A DNA stretch of 50,765 bases from an uncultured Prevotella sp. (GCA_946548065.1 CAMNPM010000015.1:1-50765); one strand, 5' to 3'; shown: positions 36,295 to 45,495, numbered from the stretch's first letter. Notes: generated from the letters alone by a model not told the origin. Translations and numbers: made by a program.

Positions 36295-37872
36295 TTACTT
36301 CGTCAGGTCGTTCTCGATGATATTCAGCATCTTGAATGTGGCCTTTATGGCAGCGTCTGTCTGGTCGGCATCGAGTCCGCGCGTGCGCAGCAGACCGCCG
36401 TTATAGTGCCACGTGATAACGGTCTGCACCAAAGCATCCGTACGTCCTCCGGGGGGTATGGTCACCTGATAGTTGGCCAAAGTGGGGAATGTGCGGTTCA
36501 GATACTTGCGATAGATAAAGCGCAGTACCTTGACAAAGGCATTGTACTGTCCGTCGCCCGTTGCTCCTGCTTCATATTGTTTCCCGTTGATTTCCACGCG
36601 CACGTTAGCCCCGGGCTTCAGTCCGTAGGCTGTCGACACCTGATAGCTCACCAGCTTCACCTTGTCTTCCGACCCGTCGTGCTTCAGGACATCGGAGACG
36701 ATGTATGGCAAGTCTTCCTGGGTCACTATCTCCTTCTTGTCGCCCAGCTCGGTGATGCGCTGTGTGACGCGGCGCGTCTGCTCCGGTGTCAGCTCCAGCC
36801 CCAGCTCCTCCAGGTTCTTGGCGATGTTGGCGCGTCCGGAGTTCTTGCCCAGGGCATACTCGCGCTTGCGTCCAAAGCGCTCGGGCATCAGCTCGTTGTA
36901 ATAGAGCTTGTCCTTCGAGTCGCCGTCGGCATGCACGCCCGCCACCTGGGTAAACACATTCTCGCCCACGATGGGTTGGTTGGGTGCTACGCTGATGCCG
37001 CTGAAGCTCTCCACCATGCGCGAGAGGTCGTTGAGCTGGCTCTCCACGATGCTGGTCTTGGCATGGAACTGGTCCTTCAGGATAGCCTGCACGGACGCGA
37101 TGGGTGCATTGCCGCAGCGCTCGCCCAGCCCATTGACGGTGACGTGCAGTCCGCGCGCTCCGCTGAGCACGGCGGCCAGCGAGTTGGAGACCGCCAGGTC
37201 GTAGTCGTTATGGGCATGGAAGTCGAAGTGGCAATCCGGATAACGCTTCATCATCTTGCGGAAGTACTCGATGACCTGCAGTGGATTCATCACTCCGAGG
37301 GTATCGGGCAGCATGAAGCGCCTGACGGGTGTGCCTTGCCGCTCCAGCAGGCTGTCCACCAGCTGGTAGACATAGTCGGGCGAGTCTTTCATTCCGTTCG
37401 ACCAGTCTTCCAAGTATAGGTTGACACCGATGCCGAGCTGTTCGGCATAGTCCAGCTCGTGGCAGATGTCGGCAATGTGCTGCTCCGGGGTTTTGTGCAG
37501 CTGTAGTGTGCAATGCTTCAGCGAGCCCTTGGCCAGCAGGTTGATGACGCGCCCGCCGCAGTGTGCTATCCAGTCGAGGCTCTTGCCGCCGTCCACGAAT
37601 CCCAATACTTCCACACGGTCGAGCATGCCGACCTTCTGGGCAAAGTTGCATATCTTGGTGACAGCCTCTCGCTCGCCTTCGGAGACACGCGCCGATGCCA
37701 CCTCTATGCGGTCTACTTTGACATCATAAAGCAGTTTGCGGGCCATGACCAGCTTCTCGTGGGGCAGGAACGACACTCCGTTGGTCTGCTCACCGTCGCG
37801 CAGCGTCGAGTCCATGATTTCGATGTACGGCGCGATGCGTGTGTAGCTGTTTATCTGTTGAGCTGTTCCCAT
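36295..37872 (-). CDS. Second isopropylmalate-synthase homologue, candidate (R)-citramalate synthase
   Basis: The 525-residue protein has the HMG-CoA-lyase-like barrel (IMDSTLRDGEQTNGVSF, residues 19-35, with the metal Asp and catalytic Arg; the metal HAH in FHAHNDYDLA) and a complete C-terminal regulatory domain (about 385-520, LVSYQVSTAYG to TRGLDADQTDAAI). It is a separate paralogue of leuA within the same operon. With leuCD and leuB beside it, the simplest reading is condensation of acetyl-CoA with pyruvate to citramalate for threonine-independent isoleucine synthesis. A second 2-isopropylmalate synthase or another acyl-acceptor specificity is possible; the active site alone does not decide it. 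It overlaps leuD by 22 nt. Confidence 0.75.
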   Translation of the reverse strand: MGTAQQINSYTRIAPYIEIMDSTLRDGEQTNGVSFLPHEKLVMARKLLYDVKVDRIEVASARVSEGEREAVTKICNFAQKVGMLDRVEVLGFVDGGKSLDWIAHCGGRVINLLAKGSLKHCTLQLHKTPEQHIADICHELDYAEQLGIGVNLYLEDWSNGMKDSPDYVYQLVDSLLERQGTPVRRFMLPDTLGVMNPLQVIEYFRKMMKRYPDCHFDFHAHNDYDLAVSNSLAAVLSGARGLHVTVNGLGERCGNAPIASVQAILKDQFHAKTSIVESQLNDLSRMVESFSGISVAPNQPIVGENVFTQVAGVHADGDSKDKLYYNELMPERFGRKREYALGKNSGRANIAKNLEELGLELTPEQTRRVTQRITELGDKKEIVTQEDLPYIVSDVLKHDGSEDKVKLVSYQVSTAYGLKPGANVRVEINGKQYEAGATGDGQYNAFVKVLRFIYRKYLNRTFPTLANYQVTIPPGGRTDALVQTVITWHYNGGLLRTRGLDADQTDAAIKATFKMLNIIENDLTK

Positions 37873-38447
37873 TGTTCTATCTTCTCCTTATTCTCCAACA
37901 GGAAGTCAATGTCGTCGAGTCCGTTCATCAGACAGTGCTTCTTGTATCCGTTGATGTCGAACTGCTCGCGCCGGCCCGTGGCCTTGTTGGTGACGGTCTG
38001 CAGGGGCAGGTCTACTTCTACTTCTGTCGCGGGATTGCTGCTGATGCTCTGGAACAATTCCTCCAGGAAGTCGTCGCTCACCTGTACGGGCAACACGAAG
38101 TTGTTCAGTTCGTTGTTCTTGTGAATGTCTGCAAAGAAGGAGCTGATGACTACGCGGAATCCATAGCCCGCGATGGCCCATGCTGCATGCTCGCGCGACG
38201 AACCGGAGCCGAAGTTCTTGCCCGCCACGAGTATGCAGCCCGAGTATGTAGGGTCGTTGAGCACGAAGTCCTCTACCGGCGAGCCGTCGGCCCTGTAGCG
38301 CCAGTCGCGGAAGAGGTTGTCGCCGAAGAAGCTTTCCTCGCGGGTGGTAGCCTTGAGGAATCGGGCCGGGATGATCTGGTCGGTATCTACGTTCTCCAAC
38401 GGCAGGGGAACGCACGTGCTGGTGATAACGTTGAATTTCTGTTTCAT
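37851..38447 (-). CDS. leuD: 3-isopropylmalate dehydratase small subunit
   Basis: LeuD is the swivel-domain subunit that, with LeuC, isomerises 2- to 3-isopropylmalate. The 198-residue length from ATG 38447 is normal, and this start overlaps the leuC stop by ATGA; longer upstream frames are phase shadows of leuC. Motifs: [37 protein letters not shown] (substrate-binding) and the C-terminal [17 protein letters not shown]. Confidence 0.95.
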   Translation of the reverse strand: MKQKFNVITSTCVPLPLENVDTDQIIPARFLKATTREESFFGDNLFRDWRYRADGSPVEDFVLNDPTYSGCILVAGKNFGSGSSREHAAWAIAGYGFRVVISSFFADIHKNNELNNFVLPVQVSDDFLEELFQSISSNPATEVEVDLPLQTVTNKATGRREQFDINGYKKHCLMNGLDDIDFLLENKEKIEQWEQLNR

Positions 38448-39838
38448 AATAGTGTACGTGGATCGGTTATTACTCCTGTTACTGCTGCGGCGGCGGCCAC
38501 CAGTGGCGAGCAGAGGATGGTTCGCGAGCCGGGTCCCTGACGGCCCTCGAAGTTGCGGTTCGATGTAGAGACGGCATACTTGCCTGCCGGCACCTTGTCG
38601 TCGTTCATGGCCAGACAGGCCGAGCAGCCCGGCTGGCGTATCTCGAATCCCGCAGCCTGGAGCACCTGGTCCAGTCGCTCCTCGCGGATCTGCCTGTCGA
38701 CCGCCCATGAGCCCGGCACCAGCCAGGCCACCACATCGGGCGCCTTCTTCCTGCCCCTGACGATGGAGGCAAAGGCCCGGAAGTCCTCGATGCGGCCATT
38801 GGTGCAGGCCCCCAGGAAGACGTAGTCTATCTTCTTGCCCAGCAGGCGTTCGCCGGCGTTGAATCCCATATAGTCGAGTGCCTTCCGGAATCCCTGCTCG
38901 GGCGCCTTGGCCTGGGCAGCGGTCTGCGGAATAGGCTCGGTGATGCCGATGCCCATGCCGGGATTGGTGCCGTAGGTGATGCGGGGCTCTATGTCCTTGG
39001 CGTCGAACACCATTTCGCGGTCGAACACGGCGTCCGGGTCGCTCTGCAGCGTCTTCCAGTAGGCCACGGCCTTCGTCCAGTCGTCGCCCTTGGGGGCATA
39101 CTCCTTGTCTTTCAGATATTCGAAGGTCACCTCGTCGGGGGCGATGAAGCCGCCGCGGGCACCCATCTCTATCGAGAGGTTGCAGAGCGTCAGCCTGCCC
39201 TCCATCGAGAGGCTGCGCACCACCTCGCCGCTGTACTCCACGAAGTATCCCGTGGCCCCGCTGGTGGTCAGCTGGCTCATCAGGTAGAGCGCCACGTCCT
39301 TGGCCGTCACCCCCTGCTGCAGCCGGCCCTCAATGCGGATGCGCATGGATTTGGGCTTCTGCTGCAGGATGCACTGCGAGGCCAGCACCATCTCCACCTC
39401 CGAGGTGCCTATGCCGAAGGCCACGGCCCCCATGGCCCCGTGGGTGGAGGTGTGCGAGTCGCCGCAGACGATGGTCATGCCGGGCAGCGACAGTCCCTTC
39501 TCCGGGCCCACCACATGTATGATGCCGTTGTCCGGCGAGAACATGCCGTAGTGGGTCAGCCCGAAGTCGCGGGCGTTCTGCTCCAGCGCGGCCACCTGCC
39601 GGGCACTGACGGGGTCCTGGATGGGCTTGTCCTGGTCGTGCGTAGGCGTATTGTGGTCGGGCATGCAGAATATCTGTGCCGGGCGCAGACACCTGAGCCC
39701 CCTGGCCCTCATGCCTTCGAAGGCCTGGGGCGATGTCACCTCGTGGCAGTAGAGGCGGTCGATATATAGCTGGGTGGGACCGTCGGCCACCTGCTGCACC
39801 ACGTGCCGGTCCCAGATCTTGTCGAATAATGTCTTCAT
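38444..39838 (-). CDS. leuC: 3-isopropylmalate dehydratase large subunit
   Basis: LeuC carries the [4Fe-4S] cluster of the isopropylmalate isomerase. The 464-residue length is typical. The iron-sulphur cysteines occur in [14 protein letters not shown] (about 342) and in the pair [11 protein letters not shown] (about 405), and substrate/active-site segments are [24 protein letters not shown] and [14 protein letters not shown]. The start follows the leuA stop by 3 nt. GC content here is higher than in the flanking accessory DNA. Confidence 0.97.
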   Translation of the reverse strand: MKTLFDKIWDRHVVQQVADGPTQLYIDRLYCHEVTSPQAFEGMRARGLRCLRPAQIFCMPDHNTPTHDQDKPIQDPVSARQVAALEQNARDFGLTHYGMFSPDNGIIHVVGPEKGLSLPGMTIVCGDSHTSTHGAMGAVAFGIGTSEVEMVLASQCILQQKPKSMRIRIEGRLQQGVTAKDVALYLMSQLTTSGATGYFVEYSGEVVRSLSMEGRLTLCNLSIEMGARGGFIAPDEVTFEYLKDKEYAPKGDDWTKAVAYWKTLQSDPDAVFDREMVFDAKDIEPRITYGTNPGMGIGITEPIPQTAAQAKAPEQGFRKALDYMGFNAGERLLGKKIDYVFLGACTNGRIEDFRAFASIVRGRKKAPDVVAWLVPGSWAVDRQIREERLDQVLQAAGFEIRQPGCSACLAMNDDKVPAGKYAVSTSNRNFEGRQGPGSRTILCSPLVAAAAAVTGVITDPRTLL

Positions 39839-39841
39839 ACC

Positions 39842-41338
39842 TTATTTCTTGAACTTGTTAATACAGTCGATATATGCCTCCACGGAGGCGGTGACGATGT
39901 CGGTATTGGCGCCGAAGCCATAGTAGAGGCTGCCGTCGTACTCCACCTGCATGTGCACCTTGCCCACGTCGTCGGAGCCCTTCGAGATGGCCTGGATGGT
40001 AAACTCCTTCAGCGTCATCTGCTTCTGGATAATCTTCTTCAGGGCCTTGATGGCAGCGTCCACCGGACCGTTGCCCGAGGCGGCGGCCTCGAACTTCTGG
40101 TTCGAGATGTCCAGCCCTATCGAGGCCACGCTCTTCACGCCCTTGCCCGTGGTCACCTGCAGGAAGTCGAGCTTCACGGCATGGGCCTCGGCCGTGTCGG
40201 CACCGGCCAGCATCAGCACGTCGGCGTCGGTCACCTCCTTCTTCTGGTCGGCCAGCACCAGGAACTTCTCGTACACCTTGTCCAGCTTCTCCTCGGGCAG
40301 GTCTACGCCGTTTACCATCAGGCGGTATTTCAGGGCTGCCCTGCCCGAGCGGGCCGTCAGCACGATGCTGTTGTCGTCGATGCCCACGTCCTTCGGGTCC
40401 ATAATCTCGTAGGTATGCACGTTCTTCAGCACGCCGTCCTGGTGTATGCCGCTGGAGTGGGCAAAGGCGTTGCGCCCCACGATGGCCTTGTTGGGCTGCA
40501 CGGGCATGTTCATCAGGCTCGACACCATGCGGCTGATGGGATAGATCTTCGTGGTGTTGATGTTGGTGTCGATGCCCAGCGAGCGGTGACACTTCAGAAT
40601 CATCGCTATCTCCTCCAGCGAGGTGTTGCCGGCCCGCTCGCCGATGCCGTTGACGGTCACCTCCACCTGCCGCGCCCCGGCCATCACGCCGCTCAGCGTG
40701 TTGGCCGTAGCCATGCCCAGGTCGTTGTGGCAGTGGGTGGAGAGGATGGCGCGGTCGATGCCGTCCACGTGCTCCTTCAGGTACTTGATCTTCTCGTAGT
40801 ACTCCTGCGGCAGGCAGTAGCCCGTCGTGTCCGGAATGTTCACCACCGTGGCCCCGGCCTTGATGACGGCCTCCACCACGCGGGCCAGGTACTCATTGTC
40901 CGTGCGCCCGGCGTCCTCGCAGTAGAACTCCACGTCCTCCACATAGCGCCGGGCGTACTTGGTGGCCCGCACGGCGCGCTCGATAATATCCTCGCGCGTG
41001 GAGTTGAACTTGTACTTGATGTGCTCGTCGCTCGTGCCGATGCCCGTATGGATACGCTTGTGCTTGGCATACTGCAGGGCCTCGCTGGCCACGTCGATGT
41101 CGTGCTCCACGGCCCGCGTCAGCGCACAGATGGTGGGCCACGTCACGGCCTTCGAAATCTCAATCACCGAGTTGAAGTCGCCGGGGCTCGACACCGGGAA
41201 CCCCGCCTCAATCACGTCTACGCCCAGCTGCTCCAGCGCCTTGGCCACCTGGATCTTCTCCACCGTGTTGAGCTGGCAGCCAGGCACCTGCTCGCCGTCG
41301 CGAAGCGTAGTGTCGAAAATAAACAATCTGTCGTTCAT
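39842..41338 (-). CDS. leuA: 2-isopropylmalate synthase
   Basis: LeuA condenses acetyl-CoA with 2-oxoisovalerate, the first committed step of leucine synthesis. The 498-residue protein has [16 protein letters not shown] (residues 8-23), [14 protein letters not shown] with the metal-binding [18 protein letters not shown], and a C-terminal leucine-feedback domain (about 370-498) ending with [11 protein letters not shown]. It is the first structural gene of the operon, 124 nt downstream of the leader-peptide stop codon and beyond an intrinsic terminator, so its expression should depend on attenuation. Confidence 0.95.
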   Translation of the reverse strand: MNDRLFIFDTTLRDGEQVPGCQLNTVEKIQVAKALEQLGVDVIEAGFPVSSPGDFNSVIEISKAVTWPTICALTRAVEHDIDVASEALQYAKHKRIHTGIGTSDEHIKYKFNSTREDIIERAVRATKYARRYVEDVEFYCEDAGRTDNEYLARVVEAVIKAGATVVNIPDTTGYCLPQEYYEKIKYLKEHVDGIDRAILSTHCHNDLGMATANTLSGVMAGARQVEVTVNGIGERAGNTSLEEIAMILKCHRSLGIDTNINTTKIYPISRMVSSLMNMPVQPNKAIVGRNAFAHSSGIHQDGVLKNVHTYEIMDPKDVGIDDNSIVLTARSGRAALKYRLMVNGVDLPEEKLDKVYEKFLVLADQKKEVTDADVLMLAGADTAEAHAVKLDFLQVTTGKGVKSVASIGLDISNQKFEAAASGNGPVDAAIKALKKIIQKQMTLKEFTIQAISKGSDDVGKVHMQVEYDGSLYYGFGANTDIVTASVEAYIDCINKFKK

Positions 41339-41397
41339 CTTAGTTCTGTTTTTTATTGTGTCGTTAAAAATTTTTATGTCTCGATCATACGACTACG

Positions 41398-41431
41398 AAA
41401 AAAGCCCTTCACACTCGGAAGTGAGAAAGGC
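41398..41431 (-). terminator. Attenuator terminator of the leu operon
   Basis: On the minus strand GCCTTTCTCACTT and GAGTGTGAAGGGC (41404-41431) form a 12-pair stem with one mismatch, followed by TTTTTT (41398-41403). The left arm contains TCACTTCCGA (41415-41424, read on the minus strand), which can instead pair perfectly with TCGGAAGTGA at 41478-41487 inside the leader-peptide codons, the antiterminator form. Confidence 0.88.
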
Positions 41432-41461
41432 CCTAATCGTCGTTTGCTTTATATCTTCAAA

Positions 41462-41542
41462 TTACATGCACGCCTTATCACTTCCGACCACTTTACGCAG
41501 TCGAATAATAATCAGGTTGCTAATCAGATTGAAACTTCTCAT
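41462..41542 (-). CDS. Leucine/isoleucine/valine-rich leader peptide
   Basis: This 26-codon frame begins MRSFNLISNLIIIRLRKVVG and ends SDKACM. It contains three Leu, four Ile and two Val codons among residues 6-19, including a run of three Ile. It begins about 23 nt after the predicted transcription start and ends 31 nt before the attenuator stem. A ribosome halted at the Leu/Ile codons would leave 41478-41487 free to pair with the terminator arm, allowing read-through into leuA; an unhindered ribosome would cover it and allow termination. The regulation is inferred from this geometry. Confidence 0.82.
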   Translation of the reverse strand: MRSFNLISNLIIIRLRKVVGSDKACM

Positions 41543-41570
41543 TTTGTTGCTGTTTTCTAAAAATCGCCTG

Positions 41571-41602
41571 CAAAAATACGTCTTTTTTGCGAAACAGCCA
41601 AA
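41571..41602 (-). promoter_or_regulatory. Promoter of the leu operon
   Basis: TTTG (41599-41602) and TATTTTTG (41571-41578) on the minus strand are 20 nt apart. Transcription should begin near 41565, 23 nt before the leader-peptide ATG. Confidence 0.75.
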
Positions 41603-41631
41603 CAAAAGGGCGACTTTTTTTCATGTTCCGT

Positions 41632-41681
41632 AAAAAAAGTATCCCCAGAGTATCCCTCAAGCCGCATGGCTTGAGAGATAC
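41632..41681 (-). terminator. Hairpin at the end of the BT4734-like gene
   Basis: GTATCTCTCAAGCC pairs with GGCTTGAGGGATAC (41650-41681) around ATGC and includes the last codons and stop of the gene; T7 follows on the minus strand at 41632-41638 after a 12-nt gap. It would shield the leu promoter from read-through. The distance to the T-run makes it a less than ideal intrinsic terminator. Confidence 0.5.
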
Positions 41682-44005
41682 TTGTCGGTTTTCCTGTACA
41701 TCTTCGTGTCTTCCTGCCAGACGATGAATCCGCGCTTGGTCCATTGCGCCAGCTGATCCTTGGGGTTGGGATTGCGCTTGCCCTGCTGGATGCGCATGGA
41801 GCGGCATTCCTCGCGTGTGAACTCGTCGGGCATCAGGTCAAGCATGTTGGCCATGCCGCCGCGGCTTACCTTGCGCTCTATCTCCATATCCTCGTCAAGT
41901 GCCTCGCTGAAGAGCGACATCTTCACCCACATGTCGTAATCGAACGAATAGCGGCAGAAGTCCTCAATATCGCGCGACCACTTCATGCCGTTCATCACGT
42001 AGAGGATGCAGGCCTTACGGAATGCGATGACAGCGGCACGGCGTGCCATGATGCGATAGCCGTCGTCGTCGAAGAGCGCTGCCCGTTCGGTACCCAGCAC
42101 GCAGAGGTCGTCGGCCATGCGCTTGGCTTGTGGACAGACGATGAGCCCTTTGGCCTCGTCGAGCATCTGCAGGTAGGGCAGCAGCCGTTGCTCGTACTTC
42201 TCGTCGTAGCGCTTATAGACGGGTATGTGGCCGTTGTCGTCTATGGAGGGAATGGTGCAGAAGTTCAGTCTCGAGACGGTGCCGTCGTTCACGTTCTTGC
42301 GGAAGAAGCGGATGGCCGTGGCTGGCGTAGTGCTTGCATTCCAGCACCATCGCATGGGTGCCCTGGCCGTCACCGACTGGGCTCCCACTCGCTCCTGCCC
42401 GTACATATCGGTATCGAAGTTGCGGCAGATGATGCGGCTCACCATCTCTCTGGAGCTGCCACCGGCCATCTTCGAGAGCATCTCCACCTCGTCCATGCGC
42501 GTATAGAGGCACTTGTGACCTGCCCGCTCGGCATCGGCCAGCCGCTGGGTGAAGGCCGCATTGGTCATGTCGGAGTCTACCACCTGGATGCAGATGTCCT
42601 TGGGTCGCTCGGTGCCTTTCTTGTTGGCAGCACGCGCATTTTGTTCGTCCTTCCACAGCTGCTCCTGTTCACGGCAGAGGGTGTCGCGGGCCACGATGTC
42701 CTTCAGGCAGATGTCGATGGGCTTCTTGATGCACGACTTTCCCGTTGCCATCGGTGCCACCAGCACACACATCAGCGTGGCTTCCATCTCAGAGTTGTCG
42801 GCATACTCCAGTTTGACACCGCCCATCCTCGTGGCCCATGCGGGAAAGATGGCGCAGGCCATCGCTGCGCGGCAGTGGTCGGGCACTCGCGAGACGGCCA
42901 CTCGCAGCGGTGCGGGCAGTCGGGCAGGCATCTGAGGCTCGCGCATCAGGGCCTCGCGAGTAGTCCCCTGCTCCATGTTCTGACGGCGGCGGCAGAGGTC
43001 GAGTGTGAGCTTCATCTTCTGGCTCATGGCTGCCGTCTGCTTGCGCTTGCAGGCATTGCGGATGGTTTCGCTGACGCGCTCGTGCTGCTCTCCATAGTCG
43101 GGCATGATGGTGCGAATCCATCGCGGGTCGTCATTGCAGACATGGCGCAGATGACAGGCCATGGTGAAGATGAAGTCGTTGCGGTTGCCGTGCTCTGGTG
43201 CCCCTCCCAGCTGGTCGGCCAGTTCCTCGACAATCCTGTCGTAGGGGATGCCGCGATAGTCTTCAGGATAAATTACCCCGTTGTCATCGGTGTCATCGTC
43301 ATCGGTGTCATCGCTGGCAGTGTCATCGCTGGCAGCGTTGGCGGCGGCATTGGCAGGAGTGGCCGTCGCGAACGGCCGCCCGTCCACATTGAGCCCACGC
43401 TCCTGATAGGCCTTACGGCGCAGGGCAATCTCATCGTCAGGGAGCGGCCTCTGCCAGTCATCGCTGATATAGAGCTGCGAGGCCTCGTCGACGATATAGA
43501 TCATGCGCTCTGGCGAGCAGCAGTCTGCATCGAAGTCTACACCCAGGGCCTTGGTATAGGCTTGTTGAGCCTCCTCGATGGTCATGCCCACAGGGATGCG
43601 GATGTCCAGATGCAGCTTCCTCGAGGCCGAATACTCTGCGCGCAGCAGCATGCCCTGCCACTGCCCCTCCTTATTATTTATAAGGTACGCGCGTTGCAAG
43701 GCCTGCTCCACCTGACTGGCATCATCGATATCCACGCAGGTCTGAAACGTAAACTCCTCGGGCAGGATGGCATCTTGCGAACGATGGTTGTCGCGGAAAC
43801 GGAAGTAGTGAGGACAGCGGAAGGGCAACTGTGCCTTCAGCTGGCGACGAACGTCCTTATCGTCCGTTTGGCGAATCTGAGTGATAATACTTGCCACCTC
43901 GTCGCTGCGGGTGACGTTAACGAACTCTTCGAGCTTACACTCGAACACTTGCCCCTTGGGGGCGCGAGCCTTGCGGCTCATGGCAATCATTCTTGCTTTT
44001 TCCAT
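41657..44005 (-). CDS. BT4734/VirE-N plus DUF3987-type ATPase (primase-helicase-like)
   Basis: The 782-residue protein has an N-terminal BT4734-like (VirE_N) domain (about 20-215, CVDIDDASQVEQALQRAY, EYSASRKLHLDIRIPVGMTIEEAQQAYTKAL), a linker with an acidic repeat (about 226-246), and a P-loop region typical of DUF3987/virulence-E proteins (Walker A APMATGKSC at about 415, followed by VVDSDMTNAAF and MDEVEMLSKMAGGSS). Such proteins are associated with mobile elements and are thought to act in DNA replication or priming; this is inference from family. The acidic linker is encoded by a copy of the GATGAC repeat element. It has its own promoter 40 nt upstream. No recombinase or relaxase is nearby. 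Confidence 0.72.
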   Translation of the reverse strand: MEKARMIAMSRKARAPKGQVFECKLEEFVNVTRSDEVASIITQIRQTDDKDVRRQLKAQLPFRCPHYFRFRDNHRSQDAILPEEFTFQTCVDIDDASQVEQALQRAYLINNKEGQWQGMLLRAEYSASRKLHLDIRIPVGMTIEEAQQAYTKALGVDFDADCCSPERMIYIVDEASQLYISDDWQRPLPDDEIALRRKAYQERGLNVDGRPFATATPANAAANAASDDTASDDTDDDDTDDNGVIYPEDYRGIPYDRIVEELADQLGGAPEHGNRNDFIFTMACHLRHVCNDDPRWIRTIMPDYGEQHERVSETIRNACKRKQTAAMSQKMKLTLDLCRRRQNMEQGTTREALMREPQMPARLPAPLRVAVSRVPDHCRAAMACAIFPAWATRMGGVKLEYADNSEMEATLMCVLVAPMATGKSCIKKPIDICLKDIVARDTLCREQEQLWKDEQNARAANKKGTERPKDICIQVVDSDMTNAAFTQRLADAERAGHKCLYTRMDEVEMLSKMAGGSSREMVSRIICRNFDTDMYGQERVGAQSVTARAPMRWCWNASTTPATAIRFFRKNVNDGTVSRLNFCTIPSIDDNGHIPVYKRYDEKYEQRLLPYLQMLDEAKGLIVCPQAKRMADDLCVLGTERAALFDDDGYRIMARRAAVIAFRKACILYVMNGMKWSRDIEDFCRYSFDYDMWVKMSLFSEALDEDMEIERKVSRGGMANMLDLMPDEFTREECRSMRIQQGKRNPNPKDQLAQWTKRGFIVWQEDTKMYRKTDKYLSSHAA
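43268..43327 (-). repeat. GATGAC-type element, copy inside the BT4734-like gene
   Basis: Read on the minus strand, units GATGACACC, GATGAC and GATGACAAC precede GGGG and an ATTTAT motif, as in the four intergenic copies at 45.5-46.0 kb. In frame it encodes SDDTDDDDTDDNGVIYPED, an acidic linker at about residues 226-246. Confidence 0.85.
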
Positions 44006-44045
44006 AACTTTACTATTACTTGTGAATAATTTGATTTTGCAACAG

Positions 44046-44076
44046 CAAAGTTAGCTATAAATAATAGTAGAAACAA
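44046..44076 (-). promoter_or_regulatory. Promoter of the BT4734-like gene
   Basis: TAACTTTG (44046-44053) with a TTG-containing T-rich box at 44073-44076, spacer about 20 nt. The 177-nt gap upstream of the gene otherwise shows nothing notable. Confidence 0.6.
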
Positions 44077-44182
44077 GACCTTCCGCCCCATAACTGCAGG
44101 TCGGAACGATGTTGGCAGCACATTGGAAAAGTTCGGAAAACGGATGGAAAAACACGGAAGACTCTCGGCAGTCTTTTGGCTA

Positions 44183-44770
44183 TTAAAACTCCTCTCGTAT
44201 CTTGCGAGTCAGCACGGGAGCCAGTTGGAGGGCTATCTGATTGCAGACAATGCGCTCTTGGTTTAACCTTGGATTCAGATACGACTGAGGCCACATGGGC
44301 CACGGCTCCTCCTGCCCCATCAGGTAGGCATAATCGCCATTCTTGCGCACCGTGTCGCGCCCACGCCCAGGAACCATCGAGCATATCAGCTGGTCAAAGC
44401 GGTTGACGGTGACTCTGAACAGGATGCCCTCGTCGGTCATCACCCTCAGCACGTGAGCCCACGTCCAGTTGTCCTGCTTGGTGGCTATCACCGTGTCTAT
44501 CTGCCGCACAATCTCTATCAGTCGCTCAGCCACCTCGGGCTGGCGATAGCGGGGCGTAAACTCGCGGGGCATCTGCCGCACGTCAATCTCCTGACCGTCG
44601 CGCAGACCACGGAGCAACTGCTGGGCCTCCGCCTCGCAACCCGACTCCTCGCCCCAGCGCCTGATCAACTCGACATACGGTTTGCGCTGGGCAGCCGTAG
44701 CCTTCGTCTGTGCGATGCCCAACACATACTCCACGGGAATGGGCTCCAGTCCTGTAAGCGTTGTCTTCAT
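44183..44770 (-). CDS. Unrecognised 195-aa protein of the BT4734 module
   Basis: I do not recognise this family. The protein is soluble, Arg- and Gln-rich and probably helical, with LIEIVRQIDTVIATKQDNWTWAHVLRVMTDEGI in the middle and MVPGRGRDTVRKNGDYAYLMG near the end. The segment WTWAHVLRVMTDEGILFRVTVNRFDQLICSM could form a winged-helix-like fold, and the basic loop suggests nucleic-acid contact; both are guesses. It begins 2 nt after the 220-aa gene, so the two are surely co-expressed, and it ends 177 nt before the ATPase gene. Confidence 0.7.
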   Translation of the reverse strand: MKTTLTGLEPIPVEYVLGIAQTKATAAQRKPYVELIRRWGEESGCEAEAQQLLRGLRDGQEIDVRQMPREFTPRYRQPEVAERLIEIVRQIDTVIATKQDNWTWAHVLRVMTDEGILFRVTVNRFDQLICSMVPGRGRDTVRKNGDYAYLMGQEEPWPMWPQSYLNPRLNQERIVCNQIALQLAPVLTRKIREEF

Positions 44771-44772
44771 AG

Positions 44773-45426
44773 TCAGAGGTGGGCTTGGTTCAGACGGGCT
44801 ATCACATCGTCCAGATAGCCGTCGTCAGAGTGGAAACGGATGCTGATGACCTCGTCGTAGAATGCACCCAGATACACCATCAGCTGGTAGTGCAGCTCGT
44901 TGTACACCTCGTCGGGTGTGCCCTCGGCCTCAAAATAGAAGCCCTGGTGGCTCGGCGTGTTCACACGGAACGTGCCCTCGCTGTCGTTGCCTACGGGCCC
45001 CGTCAGCTTCCATACGTTCAGCGACAGCGTGTAGTTCATCTTCGGCACCTCCTCCCCCTCGGCAGTCTTCTCCACAGGCATCTTGATGGTGCTGCCAAGC
45101 AGCTTCATACGCTCCAGGATATACTCCGCTCCGGCGGGCTCCAACTGCTGGAAGTCGTACTGAATAATCTTCGACACCCACAGCAGATTAGTCCCTCCCG
45201 GCGGGCAGAGCACTCGGCAGTCGTGCAGCTCGGCCCAGTCGCAGAGCGTGCCGGCAGGAAATTCCTCGCCTTCGTCAATCACGGGATACGAAGCAGCGTC
45301 GGTGATGCCGCCCGTCATCTCCGCATCGTCGTTCCATACCATCAGTGTGGCCACGTGTCGCCCCACCCTTCCCCCAGCGTATATCACGTTGTAGGGAGCA
45401 TCCATTTTCAGCAGTTTCGAATTCAT
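44773..45426 (-). CDS. Unrecognised 217-aa protein of the BT4734 module (leaderless mRNA)
   Basis: I do not recognise this family. From ATG 45426 the protein starts MNSKLLKMDAPYNVIYAGGR. It has no signal peptide and includes VLCPPGGTNLLWVSKIIQYDF, an acidic hinge KTAEGEEVPKMN and a C-terminal stretch FEAEGTPDEVYNELHYQLMVYLG. Upstream in-frame codons lie within the promoter and cannot be translated from it. It is the first gene of the module and lies right next to the repeat-rich region. Its mixed alpha/beta character and its position before a replication-type ATPase suggest a DNA- or partner-binding role, without proof. Confidence 0.7.
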   Translation of the reverse strand: MNSKLLKMDAPYNVIYAGGRVGRHVATLMVWNDDAEMTGGITDAASYPVIDEGEEFPAGTLCDWAELHDCRVLCPPGGTNLLWVSKIIQYDFQQLEPAGAEYILERMKLLGSTIKMPVEKTAEGEEVPKMNYTLSLNVWKLTGPVGNDSEGTFRVNTPSHQGFYFEAEGTPDEVYNELHYQLMVYLGAFYDEVISIRFHSDDGYLDDVIARLNQAHL

Positions 45427-45432
45427 CACCGG

Positions 45433-45464
45433 CAAAGGTACGAAAAGTCGAGCGAAAAACCAAA
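45433..45464 (-). promoter_or_regulatory. Promoter of the module's first gene
   Basis: TTTG (45461-45464) and TACCTTTG (45433-45440) are 20 nt apart on the minus strand, an excellent pair. The predicted start (about 45426-45429) coincides with the ATG, so the transcript should have no or almost no leader. Confidence 0.75.
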
Positions 45465-45495
45465 TTTATTTGAGTTTTTCCCAGCCGGACTCATC

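Noticed and set aside
36196..37419. 407-codon frame antisense to the citramalate-synthase-like gene, beginning in the 8-bp array
   Set aside because: It starts in the repeat array and has no recognisable domain; the minus strand is clearly coding.
37851..38708. Longer leuD start at 38708
   Set aside because: The extra 87 residues are an off-frame reading of leuC; the ATG at 38447 overlaps the leuC stop by ATGA and gives a normal LeuD.
39953..41560. 535-codon open frame antisense to leuA
   Set aside because: A shadow of a GC-rich gene; low-complexity H/V/L/G sequence and it runs through the leu attenuator.
41340..41602. T-box or riboswitch in the leu leader
   Set aside because: No T-box bulge sequence or known aptamer is recognisable; a translated leader peptide with alternative stems explains the region.
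41744..44029. 761-codon open frame antisense to the BT4734-like gene
   Set aside because: It mirrors the sense gene's codon bias; its translation is H/V/L/G-rich without any domain, while the sense strand has clear motifs.
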